Origin: Sphingobium sp. SCG-1
GTDB lineage: Bacteria; Pseudomonadota; Alphaproteobacteria; Sphingomonadales; Sphingomonadaceae
Assembly (NCBI RefSeq): GCF_002953135.1
Contig: NZ_CP026372.1
Location: 3,087,501 to 3,151,500 of the forward strand
Reading direction: 5' to 3'
Length of the DNA: 64,000 bases
Shown here: positions 27,094-37,744 of the stretch, in pieces
How the letters are laid out: every line of letters starts with the position of its first letter
Numbering within the stretch: position 1 is the stretch's first letter
Program-made: the position numbers and the translations under genes
Notes under the pieces: model-generated
What the model saw: only the letters and a program-made list of their open reading frames with translations
Databases searched by the model: none
What the model was told of the DNA's origin: nothing

Positions 27094-28008
27094 ATGGACA
27101 TCTATCTGCCCATAGCCAATCTGTCCGTGAACGCGCTGGTGATTATCGGCCTTGGCGGAGTGGTCGGCCTGTTGTCAGGCATGTTCGGCGTAGGCGGCGG
27201 GTTTTTGACGACGCCACTGCTGATCTTCTACGGCATACCTCCCACAGTCGCGGCCGCCTCCGCTGCGACGCAGGTGACGGGCGCAAGTGTATCGGGAGTC
27301 TTTACGCATCTAGCGCGCAAGACAGTGGACGTGCAGATGGGCGCGGTCCTGGTCGTCGGCGGTATCGTCGGCGCGCTGATCGGTGCGGTGCTGTTCCGGT
27401 TGCTGCAACAGGTCGGGCAGATCGATACAGTGATCGCGATCCTTTACGTCCTGATGCTGGGTTCCATCGGATCATTGATGGCGCGCGAATCCATCCAGTC
27501 GCTGATCGCGCTACGAAAGGGGGCAAGCCTGCCCGCCCGGAAGCGGCGGCATCATCCACTGGTCGCGGCATTGCCGATGCGCTGGCGCTTCTATCGATCC
27601 GGGCTTTACATCTCGCCGCTCGCGCCGCTGTTGCTTGGCGTGGCGACCGGCATATTGACGATGTTATTGGGCGTCGGCGGCGGTTTCATCATGGTGCCCG
27701 CGATGCTTTATCTGCTGGGCATGACCACGCAGGTCGTTGTGGGCACGTCGCTGTTCCAAATCCTGTTCGTCACAATGGTGACGACCATGGTACACAGCCT
27801 CACGACAAAGGCCGTCGACCTCGTGCTGGCGCTGCTGCTGCTGATCGGCAGCGTCGTTGGAGCGCAGGTGGGTACGCGCATTTCCATGGCGGCGCGCCCG
27901 GAATATCTGCGCATCATTTTGTCCGCCATCGTCCTTGCGATCGCGATCCGGATGGCGTTGGGGCTTGGCTGGCGGCCGGACGAAATCTTCACGGTGCAGC
28001 TGAAATGA
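27094..28008 (+). CDS. TauE/SafE family sulfite exporter-like permease
   Basis: The 304-residue TSUP permease has two repeated signature segments, SGMFGVGGGFLTTPLLIFYG and LLGVGGGFIMVPAMLYLLG, and about eight hydrophobic helices. Members export sulfite, sulfoacetate or other organosulfur anions. It overlaps the next gene by 4 bp. TSUP plus TIGR02186 is a familiar alphaproteobacterial pairing, so the two probably work together. Confidence 0.88.
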   Translation: MDIYLPIANLSVNALVIIGLGGVVGLLSGMFGVGGGFLTTPLLIFYGIPPTVAAASAATQVTGASVSGVFTHLARKTVDVQMGAVLVVGGIVGALIGAVLFRLLQQVGQIDTVIAILYVLMLGSIGSLMARESIQSLIALRKGASLPARKRRHHPLVAALPMRWRFYRSGLYISPLAPLLLGVATGILTMLLGVGGGFIMVPAMLYLLGMTTQVVVGTSLFQILFVTMVTTMVHSLTTKAVDLVLALLLLIGSVVGAQVGTRISMAARPEYLRIILSAIVLAIAIRMALGLGWRPDEIFTVQLK

Positions 28009-28769
28009 CGAAGCCTGCGCGCCTCGCTCTGTGGCTCCTGCTGCCGCTGATGCTTGGCGGAGCGAAGGCGCCGATGCTGGTGCCGGACGTGTCGCAGCGC
28101 GAAGTGGAAATACAGTACAGCTTTACCGGCGCCGAACTGCTGCTGTTCGGTGCGATCGTATATCCGGACGGGCGCGCGCCGGATACGACCGCCGACATTG
28201 TCGTGGTGTTGAAAGGTCCGGATCAGTCGATCACGATGCGTGAGAAACAGAAGGTTGCAGGCGTCTGGGTCAATGCCGACAGCGCCCGCTTCCGGTCTGC
28301 GCCAAGCTTTTACGCGATGGCATCCTCGCGACCGATTGCCAGGATCGTCGATGATCGCACCGCCGCCATTTTCGAGATGGGGTTGGACAAGCTCCAGCTA
28401 TCCCCCGCCTCGCTCAACAACAGTGCGGAACTGGACCGGTTTCAGGCCGGACTCGTGGACCTGCGCCGCCGCACCGGGTTGTTCGTGGAGCGACCCGGCA
28501 CAGTCGAGATCACCGACGGCGTGCTGTATCGCGCGCGCCTGCCGCTGCCTGCGCGCGTGATCGTGGGCGACTATACCGCTGAGACGTTCCTGGTGCAGAA
28601 CGGCCGCGTCGTCGCTGCCGCCACCCGCGATGTCGTTGTCCGCAAATCCGGGTTCGAGCGCTTCATTGCACAAGCGGCGGAGAACTGGTCGTTCCTCTAC
28701 GGCCTGGTCGCAATCGCCATGGCAGTGGGGATGGGCTGGGCCGCAGGGGCCATTGCACGGCGAGTCTGA
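28005..28769 (+). CDS. TIGR02186 family exported/anchored protein
   Basis: The start is ATG 28005, overlapping the permease stop (ATGA). The product begins with a signal peptide (LALWLLLPLMLGGAKA). It continues with a beta-rich extracellular domain (VSQREVEIQYSFTGAELLLF is the TIGR02186 hallmark) and ends in a C-terminal membrane helix and basic tail. The longer open frame from 26871 is antisense or out-of-frame sequence through the permease and is ignored. Its role with the TSUP transporter is unknown. Confidence 0.85.
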   Translation: MTKPARLALWLLLPLMLGGAKAPMLVPDVSQREVEIQYSFTGAELLLFGAIVYPDGRAPDTTADIVVVLKGPDQSITMREKQKVAGVWVNADSARFRSAPSFYAMASSRPIARIVDDRTAAIFEMGLDKLQLSPASLNNSAELDRFQAGLVDLRRRTGLFVERPGTVEITDGVLYRARLPLPARVIVGDYTAETFLVQNGRVVAAATRDVVVRKSGFERFIAQAAENWSFLYGLVAIAMAVGMGWAAGAIARRV

Positions 28770-28858
28770 TGTTACGCTAAGGGAATGTTTACCGGTACTG
28801 CTTACCTCGAAAACTGCCGCATTTCGTGAAATGTGCGCGACGAGATTTGAGGGGCGGT

Positions 28859-30520
28859 ATGAACAGCATCACAGGCGCAGGTCCATTTGAACAGGCCATG
28901 CAGCAGGCCGGCGCATCCGCAGCGGGCCCGTCCATGGGGCTGGTGTTCCAGATCGCAGGGTCCAGTTCGCAACTGCTGCTGGAAACCGCCTGCCTTGCCG
29001 AATACAGCCACGATCCCGATCCTTCCATCGCCATGGCCGGACAGGTCGGCAGTCAGGTCAAGATGCGGGTGGGAAGCAGTTGGCTGGTCGCCAATGTCCG
29101 CTCCATGGTTCTCGATCGCCATGACCCCAGCAAGATCATCGCCGACATCGATTTCCTGGGCGAGGGCGCAGAAGAGCGGCTGACAGGCAAGATTTATGGC
29201 TTCCGTCGCGGCGTCACTCGCTATCCGACGCCCGGCACCGATGTCTATCCCGTCTCCAGTACGGAGATGAACCAGATCTATGCCGCCGACGAGCGCCCCA
29301 ATGTGCAGATTGGCATGGTGTATCCTACCAAGACCACACGCGCTGCGCTGTATGTCGACTCAATGCTGGGCAAACATTTCGCGCTGCTCGGTTCCACCGG
29401 CACCGGCAAGTCCACCAGCGCTTCGCTGATCCTGCACCGCATCTGCGATCTCGCGCCGCAGGGGCATATCGTCATGGTCGATCCACATGGCGAATATTCC
29501 GCCGCGTTCCGCACCAATGGCGCGATCTTCGACGTCAACAACCTTGCCCTGCCCTATTGGTTGATGAACTTTGAGGAACATTGCGAAGTGTTCGTCACGT
29601 CGGAGGGATCGGACCGGACGCTGGACAGCGATATTCTGGCCAAGTGCCTGCTGGCGGCGCGCAGTAAGAACAGACTGGCGGAGACGACTGGACGGCTGAC
29701 GGTGGATTCGCCGATCCCCTATCTGCTGTCCGACCTCACCAACATCCTGCAGAACGAAATGGGGAAGCTGGACAAAGGCACCAATTCGCTGCCCTATATG
29801 CGGCTGAAGACCAAGATCGACGAGATCAAGGGCGATCCGCGTTACAGCTTCATGTTCTCCGGCATGTTGGTCGCGGATACGATGCAGGACTTCCTTGCCA
29901 AAATCTTCCGCCTGCCCTCCGAAGGCAAGCCGATCTCGATCATCGACGTGTCCGCAATGCCGTCCGACATCGTGTCGGTTGTGGTATCCGTGCTGGCGCG
30001 CCTAGTATTCGATTACGCCATATGGGCGCGCAACGAGCCGCAACGACCGATCCTGCTCGTCTGCGAAGAAGCGCATCGCTACATCCCTAGCAGCACGATC
30101 GGCAGCGGTCAGGCAGTCCGCAAGATACTGGAGCGGATCGCCAAAGAAGGCCGCAAATACGGCGTTTCGCTGGGCCTGATAACACAGCGGCCTTCCGACT
30201 TGGCTGAAGGCGTGCTCTCCCAGTGCGGCACCATAATCGCCATGCGCCTTAACAACGACCGCGATCAGGCGTTCGTGAAAGCGGCAATGCCCGAAGGCGC
30301 GCGTGGGTTCCTCGATTCCATTCCGGCGCTCCGCAACCGTGAGTGCATCATCTGCGGCGAAGGTGTGGCGGTACCGATCCGGGTGGCGCTCGACGAATTG
30401 GAAGAACATCGCCGGCCCGCTTCGAGCGATCCGAGTTTCATTACGCAATGGCGGGAAACCGGGGGCGAGCAGGAGATACTGGAACGCACCGTCACCCGCT
30501 GGCGTAATCAGGGGCGGTAA
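28859..30520 (+). CDS. HerA-like ATPase (DUF87 helicase)
   Basis: The 553-residue protein belongs to the FtsK-HerA ATPase superfamily. It has Walker A GSTGTGKST (178-186) and Walker B with the catalytic acid in LLVCEEAH (Glu403), plus a conserved RKYGVSLGLITQRPSDL sensor region. The N-terminal part resembles the HerA beta-barrel. In archaea HerA pairs with the nuclease NurA to process DNA ends; no NurA-like gene is next to it here. It follows TIGR02186 by 89 bp. The start ATG 28859 was picked because the frame upstream shows no coding signal; role in DNA translocation or repair is inferred. Confidence 0.85.
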   Translation: MNSITGAGPFEQAMQQAGASAAGPSMGLVFQIAGSSSQLLLETACLAEYSHDPDPSIAMAGQVGSQVKMRVGSSWLVANVRSMVLDRHDPSKIIADIDFLGEGAEERLTGKIYGFRRGVTRYPTPGTDVYPVSSTEMNQIYAADERPNVQIGMVYPTKTTRAALYVDSMLGKHFALLGSTGTGKSTSASLILHRICDLAPQGHIVMVDPHGEYSAAFRTNGAIFDVNNLALPYWLMNFEEHCEVFVTSEGSDRTLDSDILAKCLLAARSKNRLAETTGRLTVDSPIPYLLSDLTNILQNEMGKLDKGTNSLPYMRLKTKIDEIKGDPRYSFMFSGMLVADTMQDFLAKIFRLPSEGKPISIIDVSAMPSDIVSVVVSVLARLVFDYAIWARNEPQRPILLVCEEAHRYIPSSTIGSGQAVRKILERIAKEGRKYGVSLGLITQRPSDLAEGVLSQCGTIIAMRLNNDRDQAFVKAAMPEGARGFLDSIPALRNRECIICGEGVAVPIRVALDELEEHRRPASSDPSFITQWRETGGEQEILERTVTRWRNQGR

Positions 30521-30525
30521 AGCAA

Positions 30526-31980
30526 CTAACCCGTCGGCGCCATCCGGCCAGTTGGCTCCGTGGCGGCATTGGTTTGTTCCCGGCATTCCTCCTCGTCCGG
30601 CGGCACCATCAACTTGGTGTTGCGCCAGCCGCCGTGCAGATAAAAGGCGCCCGCAAGCGCGAGGGATGTCAGTGATCCAACTGGAAAGCTCAGCCAGATC
30701 GCATCCGCACCCAGAGCGGGATAAGCGAGATGATAAAAGCCCAGCCGCATAGGGTACAGAGCAAGGATCAGGATAAGCAGCGGCGCGAACACCACGCCAT
30801 TGGACCGCATCGTTCCGAACAGCACCATCGTCAGGCCGAACAGCATGAAACTCCAGCTTGCAAGGAACTGCATATGGCGCGCCACATCGATCGCAGCGCT
30901 GTTGCTGCCCAGAAACAGCGCGAGGACCGGTCGGTCGAAAGCCAGCATCAGTCCAATTAGCGAACCAGTCATCACGACATTGAACAGCATACCACGCCAC
31001 GTAATGCCGTTTACACGATCCCAACGGCCTGCGCCGATATTCTGTGCGGCCATGGCGCTGACGGCCGCGCCGATCGCCATGGCGGGCATCTGAAGGTAGG
31101 TCCAAAGTTGTTGCGCGGCTCCGTATGCCGCCGAGGTCATTAGACCTTCCCGATTGACGAGGCCGATCATGATGAGGCCTGCCGTTGAAATGACGATCAT
31201 CTGCAGGCCCATCGGAAAACCCTTGACGACGATGGTGGAAAGCTGCGCCCGACTTGGGATCAGATAGGCGAACTCCGCGCCACGGAGGCGCAGGGGCAAA
31301 TCCTTGCGGTAGATATAAAACAGCATGGCGCAGAGACTTATATAGCCCGCAACTGCCGTTGCCGCCGCCGACCCCGCTATTCCCATCGCCGGGACGGGGC
31401 CTAGGCCGCGAATGAAAAGAGGGTTGAGTCCGCTATCCAAGACCACGCTCAGGATCATGAACCAAAGCGGCGTGATCGAATCGCCCGCGCCGCGCAAACC
31501 CATCATTATCATAACGCTGAGCAGCGACGCAGGCATGGCGGTGAAGATCACGCGAAGATACGTGAGCGCAAAGTCGAAGGCGGGGCCAGGCGTTGCAAGC
31601 GCGTGCAGGATCATGGGCGCGGCAATCCAGCCGCTTATCGCGACGACAATGGAAAGGCCAAAGCAGAAGCCAAGTGCCGATCCGAATGCAGCGCGCGCGG
31701 CGTCTAAGTCACGGCGTCCCATCGCTTGCCCCACCATCACCGTAGCGGCCATGCCGAAGCCAAACACTGCGGAAAAGAGCAGGAACATGATGATGTTGGC
31801 ATTAGCCGTCGCCGCAAGTGCGCCTTCGCCCAGAAACCGCCCGACCCACACCGAATTGATTGATCCGTTGAGCGACTGAAGTACATTGGACGCCAAAGTC
31901 GGAAGGGCGAAGACAAGCAGCGTCCGGCTGACCGGACCAGTTGTGAGGTCGACGCGCCTGCTGCCTGCCTGCGATGCCAT
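30526..31980 (-). CDS. MATE family efflux transporter
   Basis: This 484-residue inner-membrane carrier has about twelve hydrophobic segments arranged as two similar halves. MATE-type motifs are GPVSRTLLVFALPTLASNVLQSLNGSINSVWVGRFLGEGAL at the start and a matching repeat in the second half. MATE proteins expel cationic drugs using Na+ or H+. It is convergent with the HerA gene (5-bp gap) and lies next to valS. Substrate cannot be predicted. Confidence 0.93.
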   Translation of the reverse strand: MASQAGSRRVDLTTGPVSRTLLVFALPTLASNVLQSLNGSINSVWVGRFLGEGALAATANANIIMFLLFSAVFGFGMAATVMVGQAMGRRDLDAARAAFGSALGFCFGLSIVVAISGWIAAPMILHALATPGPAFDFALTYLRVIFTAMPASLLSVMIMMGLRGAGDSITPLWFMILSVVLDSGLNPLFIRGLGPVPAMGIAGSAAATAVAGYISLCAMLFYIYRKDLPLRLRGAEFAYLIPSRAQLSTIVVKGFPMGLQMIVISTAGLIMIGLVNREGLMTSAAYGAAQQLWTYLQMPAMAIGAAVSAMAAQNIGAGRWDRVNGITWRGMLFNVVMTGSLIGLMLAFDRPVLALFLGSNSAAIDVARHMQFLASWSFMLFGLTMVLFGTMRSNGVVFAPLLILILALYPMRLGFYHLAYPALGADAIWLSFPVGSLTSLALAGAFYLHGGWRNTKLMVPPDEEECREQTNAATEPTGRMAPTG

Positions 31981-32016
31981 GGTGCTTATCCCCTGCCCTG
32001 TCCGGTCATCGGGATT

Positions 32017-34641
32017 TCATCCCAATCGCGCAAGCGCCGCCGCAAGCCGTTCCGCCTCCGCCGATTTTTCCGCATGGTCGGCACGGGCCTTCTCTACGGC
32101 TTCCGGCTTGGCGCGTTCGACGAAGCTGGAGTTGCCCAAGCGTCCGGCCAGCGCGTCGCGTTCCTTGGCCGCAGCCTCCATCGCTTTTGACAGGCGTGCC
32201 TTTTCGGAGGCGAGGTCGATCACGCCCTCCAAGGGCAAGATGTAGGTTGCCTCATCGACGACGATCTGCGCGGCACCCGCTTCGCTGGCCTCACCATAAG
32301 CAATGCTTTCGATACGGGCCATCCGCGAGAGTGACGTCTGCTGTCGTGCCAGACGCGCTTGCGTTGTCGCCGATGCGTCACGGACGATGGCCTTCATCTT
32401 CGCGCCCGGCGGCACGTTGAGTTCGGTCCGACCAGTGCGGATTGCCTGTACGAGGCGGATCAGCCAGTCGATTTCGGCGCTGGCCTCCGGATCGATCGCG
32501 TGCGCATCGGCCTGTGGCCAGTGCGCGACGATCAGATCACCGTCGCGGGCACCCATCGCGTGCCACAGTTCCTCGGTGATGAAGGGCATGAACGGATGCA
32601 GCATCACGAGGATCTGGTCGAATACCCAGCCCGCGACGGCCTTGGTCTCGTCCGTGATCTGTCCCTTGATGAGTTCCAGATACCAGTCGCAGAATCGGTC
32701 CCACACGAAATGATAGATCGTGTTCGCCGCCGCGTCGAAGCGCAGGTCCGCCATGGCAAGGTCGAGCGCCTGAACGGTGGCGATAGCCTCGGCGATGATC
32801 CAGCGGTTGACTGGCAACTCTGCGTCCGGCGCGCGCAAGGTGGTGGACGCGCCGATCTCGTTCGATTGCAGGAAACGCGCGGCGTTCCACAGCTTCGTCG
32901 CGAAATTGCGATATCCCTGGACGCGGTTCTCATCCATCTTGATATCGCGGCCCTGGCTTTCCATCGCCGCCATGAAGAAACGCAGCGCGTCGGCCCCATA
33001 AGCGTCGATCAGGCCAAGCGGATCGACCGTGTTGCCCTTGGACTTTGACATCTTGCTGCCATCGGCGGCACGGACGAGGCCGTGAAGGTACAGCCGCTTC
33101 CACGGCACATCCTTCATGAACTCGATCCCCTGCATCGCCATACGCGCGTCCCAGAAGAACAGGATGTCGAAGCCGGAAATCAGCAGGTCATTGGGGTAGT
33201 GACGTGCAACCTGCGCGGTTTCATCCGGCCAGCCCAATGTGCCGAAGGGCCAGAGCGCCGAGGAAAACCATGTGTCAAGAACGTCAGGATCGCGCGTCAG
33301 GCGTTTGTTGCCAGCCAGCGCCTGTGCACTCGCTTCATCTTCGGCAACATAGGCTTTGCCGTCTTCATCGAACCAAGCCGGAATCTGATGCCCCCACCAG
33401 AGCTGGCGCGAGACGCACCAGGGCTGGATGTTGTCCATCCAGTTGAAGTAGGTCTTTTCCCACGTCTTCGGCACGATCTCGATCGCACCGGACTTCACCG
33501 CTTCGATGGCGGGCTTGGCGAGCGTCTCCGCGTCGACATACCATTGATCGGTAAGCCACGGCTCGATGACAACGCCAGAGCGATCGCCATAGGGCGTCTG
33601 GATCACGCGATCTTCCACCTTGTCGAGCAGGCCGAGCGCATCGATGGCATCCACCACGGCCTTGCGCGCCTCGAAGCGGTCTAGGCCAAGATACTCTCCG
33701 GGGATTAGGCCATCGGCCACTTGGACGACCTTCGCATCGGCATCGAGCATGTTGAGCATATCCGCAGCCTTGAAACCTGCGCGCTTGCCGACTTCGAAGT
33801 CGTTGAAGTCATGGCCCGGCGTGATCTTCACCGCGCCCGATCCCAATTCCGGATCGGCATGGTCGTCTGCGACGATGGGGATCAAGCGATCGGTGATCGG
33901 CAGCTTCACCATCGTGCCGATGAGTGCGGAATAGCGCTCGTCGGTCGGGTTCACCGCAACGGCCATGTCGGCCAGCATCGTTTCGGGGCGGGTGGTCGCG
34001 ACGGAGATATGGCCGGAGCCATCGGCGAGCGGATAGCGGAAATGCCAGAATTTGCCGTTGATCTCCCGCGTCTCGACTTCAAGATCGGAGATCGCGGTTT
34101 TCAGGCCCGGATCCCAATTCACCAGCCGCTTGTCCCGATAAAGAAGGCCGCGATTGTAGAGTTCGACGAACACTTTGATGACGGCTTTCGAGAAGCCCTC
34201 GTCCATCGTGAAGCGCTCGTTTGCCCAATCCATGGAGCAACCTAGACGGCGAAGTTGACGGGTGATCTCGCCCCCGCTCTCCTCCTTCCACTCCCAAACC
34301 TTCGCGATAAATTCGTCGCGCGTCAGGTCGGTCCGCTTCTGTCCCTGCGCGTTCATCTGCCGCTCGACGACCATCTGCGTCGCGATTCCCGCGTGATCGG
34401 TGCCGACCACCCACAGCGCATCCTTGCCGCGCAACCGTTCGTAGCGCACGACGATGTCCTGCAACGTGTTGTCAAGCGCATGGCCGATGTGGAGGCTCCC
34501 CGTCACATTCGGCGGCGGGTTCACGATGGTGAACGGCTCGGCAGATGGGCGATCTGGACGGAACAGACCATTGGTTTCCCAATGGTTGTACCAGCGCGCT
34601 TCAATGTCTGCGGGATCGAAAGTCTTGGGCAGGTCAGTCAT
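32017..34641 (-). CDS. valS: Valyl-tRNA synthetase
   Basis: The class I synthetase charges tRNA-Val. It has HIGH in [20 protein letters not shown] in [15 protein letters not shown], the CP1 editing domain that removes Thr-tRNA-Val, and a C-terminal coiled coil rich in Lys and Glu. A TTG upstream opens the frame, but ATG 34641 gives the natural [17 protein letters not shown] start and 874 residues. Next upstream is the PopZ-like gene; there is no obvious T-box or other leader. Confidence 0.97.
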   Translation of the reverse strand: MTDLPKTFDPADIEARWYNHWETNGLFRPDRPSAEPFTIVNPPPNVTGSLHIGHALDNTLQDIVVRYERLRGKDALWVVGTDHAGIATQMVVERQMNAQGQKRTDLTRDEFIAKVWEWKEESGGEITRQLRRLGCSMDWANERFTMDEGFSKAVIKVFVELYNRGLLYRDKRLVNWDPGLKTAISDLEVETREINGKFWHFRYPLADGSGHISVATTRPETMLADMAVAVNPTDERYSALIGTMVKLPITDRLIPIVADDHADPELGSGAVKITPGHDFNDFEVGKRAGFKAADMLNMLDADAKVVQVADGLIPGEYLGLDRFEARKAVVDAIDALGLLDKVEDRVIQTPYGDRSGVVIEPWLTDQWYVDAETLAKPAIEAVKSGAIEIVPKTWEKTYFNWMDNIQPWCVSRQLWWGHQIPAWFDEDGKAYVAEDEASAQALAGNKRLTRDPDVLDTWFSSALWPFGTLGWPDETAQVARHYPNDLLISGFDILFFWDARMAMQGIEFMKDVPWKRLYLHGLVRAADGSKMSKSKGNTVDPLGLIDAYGADALRFFMAAMESQGRDIKMDENRVQGYRNFATKLWNAARFLQSNEIGASTTLRAPDAELPVNRWIIAEAIATVQALDLAMADLRFDAAANTIYHFVWDRFCDWYLELIKGQITDETKAVAGWVFDQILVMLHPFMPFITEELWHAMGARDGDLIVAHWPQADAHAIDPEASAEIDWLIRLVQAIRTGRTELNVPPGAKMKAIVRDASATTQARLARQQTSLSRMARIESIAYGEASEAGAAQIVVDEATYILPLEGVIDLASEKARLSKAMEAAAKERDALAGRLGNSSFVERAKPEAVEKARADHAEKSAEAERLAAALARLG

Positions 34642-34710
34642 CCGACTGCCTTTAGGGTTCAATCCCCGTTACCGCAACGGGTGTGACACCAGCAGACAGA
34701 AGTCAGCCAA

Positions 34711-35268
34711 TCAGAGCTCGCGGCCCGTAATTCGCGCGATTTCCTTGGCCACCATCGCTTGCACAAGATCCGGCAGATTGGCGTCGAGCCATTGCTTCAT
34801 CATGGGGCGCAGCAATTCGCGTACTAGCGCTTCCAGCGTATTGTCCTCACCGCTCTGCGGCTTCACCAGCATCGCCGACAATGTAGAGAGCGAGTGGCGT
34901 GCCGCAACTTCACTCTCAACCGAGAGCATCGAGTCGGCGGGTGCAGCGGAAGGCGCTTCGGATTGGGTTTCTGGCGCGACAACGCGATCGGGTGGTGTCA
35001 TCTCCTGCGCCTCACCATTATTATATGATACAGGTTCCGGCACGATAGCAGCTTTGGCATCATGGTCGAACGCGTCCGTGAGTTCCAGAACCTCGTCCAC
35101 CTGCGCATCACGAAGGACGCCGCCGGTTTCCTCTTCCGCATCAGCATCGGCGGCGCGGCCACGACGCGGCGCCCGCGGAGTCGCAGCCCTTGCCGCCTCG
35201 TCGCCTTCCTCGGCTATGATGCGCTTGATGGAGGACAGTATCTCTTCCATCGAGGGTTCCTTGCTCAT
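34711..35268 (-). CDS. DUF2497 / PopZ-like polar organising protein
   Basis: The N-terminal MSKEPSMEEILSSIKRIIAE and the C-terminal LVRELLRPMMKQWLDANLPD flank an acidic, Pro/Ala-rich disordered middle. This is the PopZ architecture, which self-assembles at the pole and anchors ParB-parS and signalling proteins in Caulobacter. The protein is about 185 residues, so close to PopZ length. Start at the ATG 35268 is favoured by GGGGGA upstream. It sits between valS and tolC on the same strand, as in other alphaproteobacteria. A cell-cycle theme is consistent with cckA in the window. Confidence 0.87.
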   Translation of the reverse strand: MSKEPSMEEILSSIKRIIAEEGDEAARAATPRAPRRGRAADADAEEETGGVLRDAQVDEVLELTDAFDHDAKAAIVPEPVSYNNGEAQEMTPPDRVVAPETQSEAPSAAPADSMLSVESEVAARHSLSTLSAMLVKPQSGEDNTLEALVRELLRPMMKQWLDANLPDLVQAMVAKEIARITGREL

Positions 35269-35332
35269 GTCCCCCATCGCCTTTACCCTATCGCTTTGTT
35301 TTCACATGAGGATCAACGCGCGTCGTTAACCA

Positions 35333-36805
35333 TCATTTCGAAGTGTCGGGTGCTACCTTGGCGTTTTGTGCGGGCGTGTCAACGGTGCGCGTGGCCACAG
35401 GCACCGGCGCAGGGTCGCCGCCCCAGTCGAGCAGCTTGTTCTTTATGCGGTTATAGTTCTGCACGGGATCATACAGCACACCGGCGTCGAGGCCGAGATC
35501 GTCGGCCTCCGCATGGCCCATCGAAGCTAGGAGCGAAAAGCCTGCAACATACGCATTTCTCTGGGCGGAGACGAGTTCCACGCGGGAAATCAGCGCTTCC
35601 TGCTCTGCATTCAGGATGTCGAGAATCGTGCGGCTGCCGACCGAATTCTCCGCGCGCACACCCTCCAGCGAAAGCGCCGTCGCGTTCACGGCGGTCTGGC
35701 TGGACGCGATCGTCTGCAAAGACGCCTGCCAGCTTGCATAGGCGGCCCGGACCTGTGCGATGACGCCGCGTTCCACTTCGATTTCGCGCTCTATCGCCTG
35801 CGACTCGAGGGCCTGGTTCTGGCGCACCTGCGCGGCGGGGCGTCCGCCTTGATAAAGCGGCACGTTCAGTTCGACTCCGGCCGCCGCCTGCTTGTTGATC
35901 TGCGCCGAATTGGCCGTACCGCCGCCATTGTCCAGCGTCTTGAGATAATTGGTGTAGCCCGCCTGCGTGAAGGCGTTGATCGTCGGCTTTGCCGCGGCAC
36001 GCGCAACGCGCACGTCATAGAATGCCGCTTCGCGCTGCTTTTTGGCAGAAAGAATATCGGGGTTGTCCGCAACCGCGACTTGTACGGCGACGTCGGGACT
36101 CTGCGGCAGGTTCGGCAAAGGCGGCGGAGTCTCAAGGTTGTCCGGCGGAGAGCCGACCAGGGCGATATAGTTTTCACGCGAGCGGATCAGATTGGCCTCC
36201 GCAGTCTGCAAATCGCTGCGCGCAAGTGCCAAACGGGATTCCGACTGCGCGATATCGGTGCGCGTCAGATCGCCGACCTGAAAGCGGTCATTAGTCGCCT
36301 GCAAGTTTACTTCCAGCACGCCGACGTTGGCGCGGTTTAGCGAGACAATTGCGCTGTCGCGAATGACATCCATATAGGCCGCAACCACTTGCGAGAAGAT
36401 CGACGCCTCCGTGCCGCGCAGGTTGGCCCTGCCCGCCTCGACACGTACCTTGGCACCTTGCACGCCATTCTTGACCGCCCCACCCGCGTAGATCGGCACC
36501 GTCAACTGCGCATTGGCCGACGCTGTGCGCTGGGGCGATGTGAAGCTGATGGTAGGCTTCAGGATGCTTTCCGAATAGGAACCGCTGGCGCCAAGGTTCG
36601 GACGGCCCGCCGCTTTCTGGATCGGCACATTCTCATCCACTGCGCGCTGATTCGATCGCGCGCCGGTCAGCGTCGGGTTGGTCTGATATGCCTTCAACAG
36701 CGCTTGCTGAAGCGTTTCCCCCGAAGCCGGCACCGAAACCGCGATAGCCAAAGCTGCGGACGCTCCCAGCAGCGCAAGGCGCCGGACGGCGATCAGACTG
36801 TTCAA
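35333..36805 (-). CDS. tolC: TolC-family outer-membrane efflux protein
   Basis: The product forms the outer-membrane and periplasmic tunnel of type I secretion and RND/ABC efflux systems. It has an N-terminal signal (LALLGASAALAIAVSVPASG), two repeats of long helices with beta-strand hairpins, and GxxLT motifs such as NPTLTGARSNQRA and NRFQVGDLTRTDIAQSESRL. The longest frame (to 36895) would overlap pcm by 77 bp, so I prefer the TTG at 36805 with GGGTGGGA upstream, giving about 490 residues. Its inner-membrane partners are not here. Confidence 0.9.
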   Translation of the reverse strand: MNSLIAVRRLALLGASAALAIAVSVPASGETLQQALLKAYQTNPTLTGARSNQRAVDENVPIQKAAGRPNLGASGSYSESILKPTISFTSPQRTASANAQLTVPIYAGGAVKNGVQGAKVRVEAGRANLRGTEASIFSQVVAAYMDVIRDSAIVSLNRANVGVLEVNLQATNDRFQVGDLTRTDIAQSESRLALARSDLQTAEANLIRSRENYIALVGSPPDNLETPPPLPNLPQSPDVAVQVAVADNPDILSAKKQREAAFYDVRVARAAAKPTINAFTQAGYTNYLKTLDNGGGTANSAQINKQAAAGVELNVPLYQGGRPAAQVRQNQALESQAIEREIEVERGVIAQVRAAYASWQASLQTIASSQTAVNATALSLEGVRAENSVGSRTILDILNAEQEALISRVELVSAQRNAYVAGFSLLASMGHAEADDLGLDAGVLYDPVQNYNRIKNKLLDWGGDPAPVPVATRTVDTPAQNAKVAPDTSK

Positions 36806-36818
36806 ATTCCCACCCTTT

Positions 36819-37457
36819 TCAAAATACGAACGTTTTCGGCTTCGCAAATCCCGGCAGCGACACCATTTCGATGTCCGCGATATGTGTAAGACCAAAGGCG
36901 CTGGCGCTTTTCCGGCCGAAAGCCAGCCTCGATATGCCCTTGTCGATAATCCCAGTCGTCAGTCGCCCCCCGTCGGCCAACTGATCGATGAGAGCCGATG
37001 GAACCTCTTCTACCGCGCCATCGATTACGATAGCGTTATAAGGCGCACTCTCAGGATAACCCGCCGCAAGAGAACCGCGCACGAACGTCACACCAGGAAA
37101 GGTATCGGCCTTACCGGTCACGTCGGCTTCCTCAATCGCCGTTACCACTGCACCCATCTCGGCTAGTACGGCGGCAGTGTAGCCGCTGGCCGCACCGACC
37201 AGCAGAACCTTCTCACCGCGCTTGATCGCCGCTTCGGTAAGCAGGCGTCCAGTCGCAAGCGGCGGATTAAGGCTGCGGCCATTGCCGAGCGGTACGGGCC
37301 TGTCGATATAGGCCATGGCCTTGCGCTCCGCAGGCACGAAATCCTCACGCGGCACATGGCCCATGGCCTCTACGACGCGCACGTCGCTGACGTCGCTTGT
37401 ACGAAGCTGGCTTTCCACCATAGCGGCGCGCATCGAGGCGAAATTCGTTTCGGTCAC
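36819..37457 (-). CDS. pcm: Protein-L-isoaspartate O-methyltransferase
   Basis: The enzyme repairs isoaspartyl residues by SAM-dependent methylation. The roughly 212-residue protein shows NFASMRAAMVESQLRTSDV, VPREDFVP and the SAM-binding VLLVGAASGYTAAVLAEMGA segment, slightly divergent from the usual ExGxGSGY. GGAGATTT lies just before two GTG codons; the second (37457) gives the expected start, while the longer frame begins with TTG at 37496. It precedes tolC by 14 bp on the same strand, a pairing seen in other alphaproteobacteria. Confidence 0.88.
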   Translation of the reverse strand: MTETNFASMRAAMVESQLRTSDVSDVRVVEAMGHVPREDFVPAERKAMAYIDRPVPLGNGRSLNPPLATGRLLTEAAIKRGEKVLLVGAASGYTAAVLAEMGAVVTAIEEADVTGKADTFPGVTFVRGSLAAGYPESAPYNAIVIDGAVEEVPSALIDQLADGGRLTTGIIDKGISRLAFGRKSASAFGLTHIADIEMVSLPGFAKPKTFVF

Positions 37458-37670
37458 CACAAATCTCCGACTGGCATAGCTGTGTTGGTAATGCAATACA
37501 GTAAATGACTTTGTGAAGCTCTAATTCACATGGCGCGCAAGGCCAAGCGGCTTGAGCACTGGCGACGCAGATTTTTCGAGCCGATTTGGCGGGATCGCGA
37601 GGCCGGGGCTGTGAAGCGCTTGACTTTGGCCGTCAGCCTGCGCATTGGCGTCGTCCCACGACAGCGGTTT

Positions 37671-37744
37671 GGCCCGATGGCGGAGTGGTTACGCAGAGGA
37701 CTGCAAATCCTTGCACGCCGGTTCGATTCCGGCTCGGGCCTCCA
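37671..37744 (+). tRNA. tRNA-Cys (GCA)
   Basis: The seven-base acceptor stem GGCCCGA pairs with TCGGGCC; discriminator T and CCA are encoded. The anticodon loop reads CTGCAAA, giving anticodon GCA. The T loop GGTTCGATTCC is intact. Length 74 with CCA. Confidence 0.96.

Noticed and set aside
26871..28004. N-terminal extension of the TIGR02186 frame
   Set aside because: It overlaps the barrel-like gene and the TauE/SafE gene out of frame; the signal peptide shows the true start at 28005.
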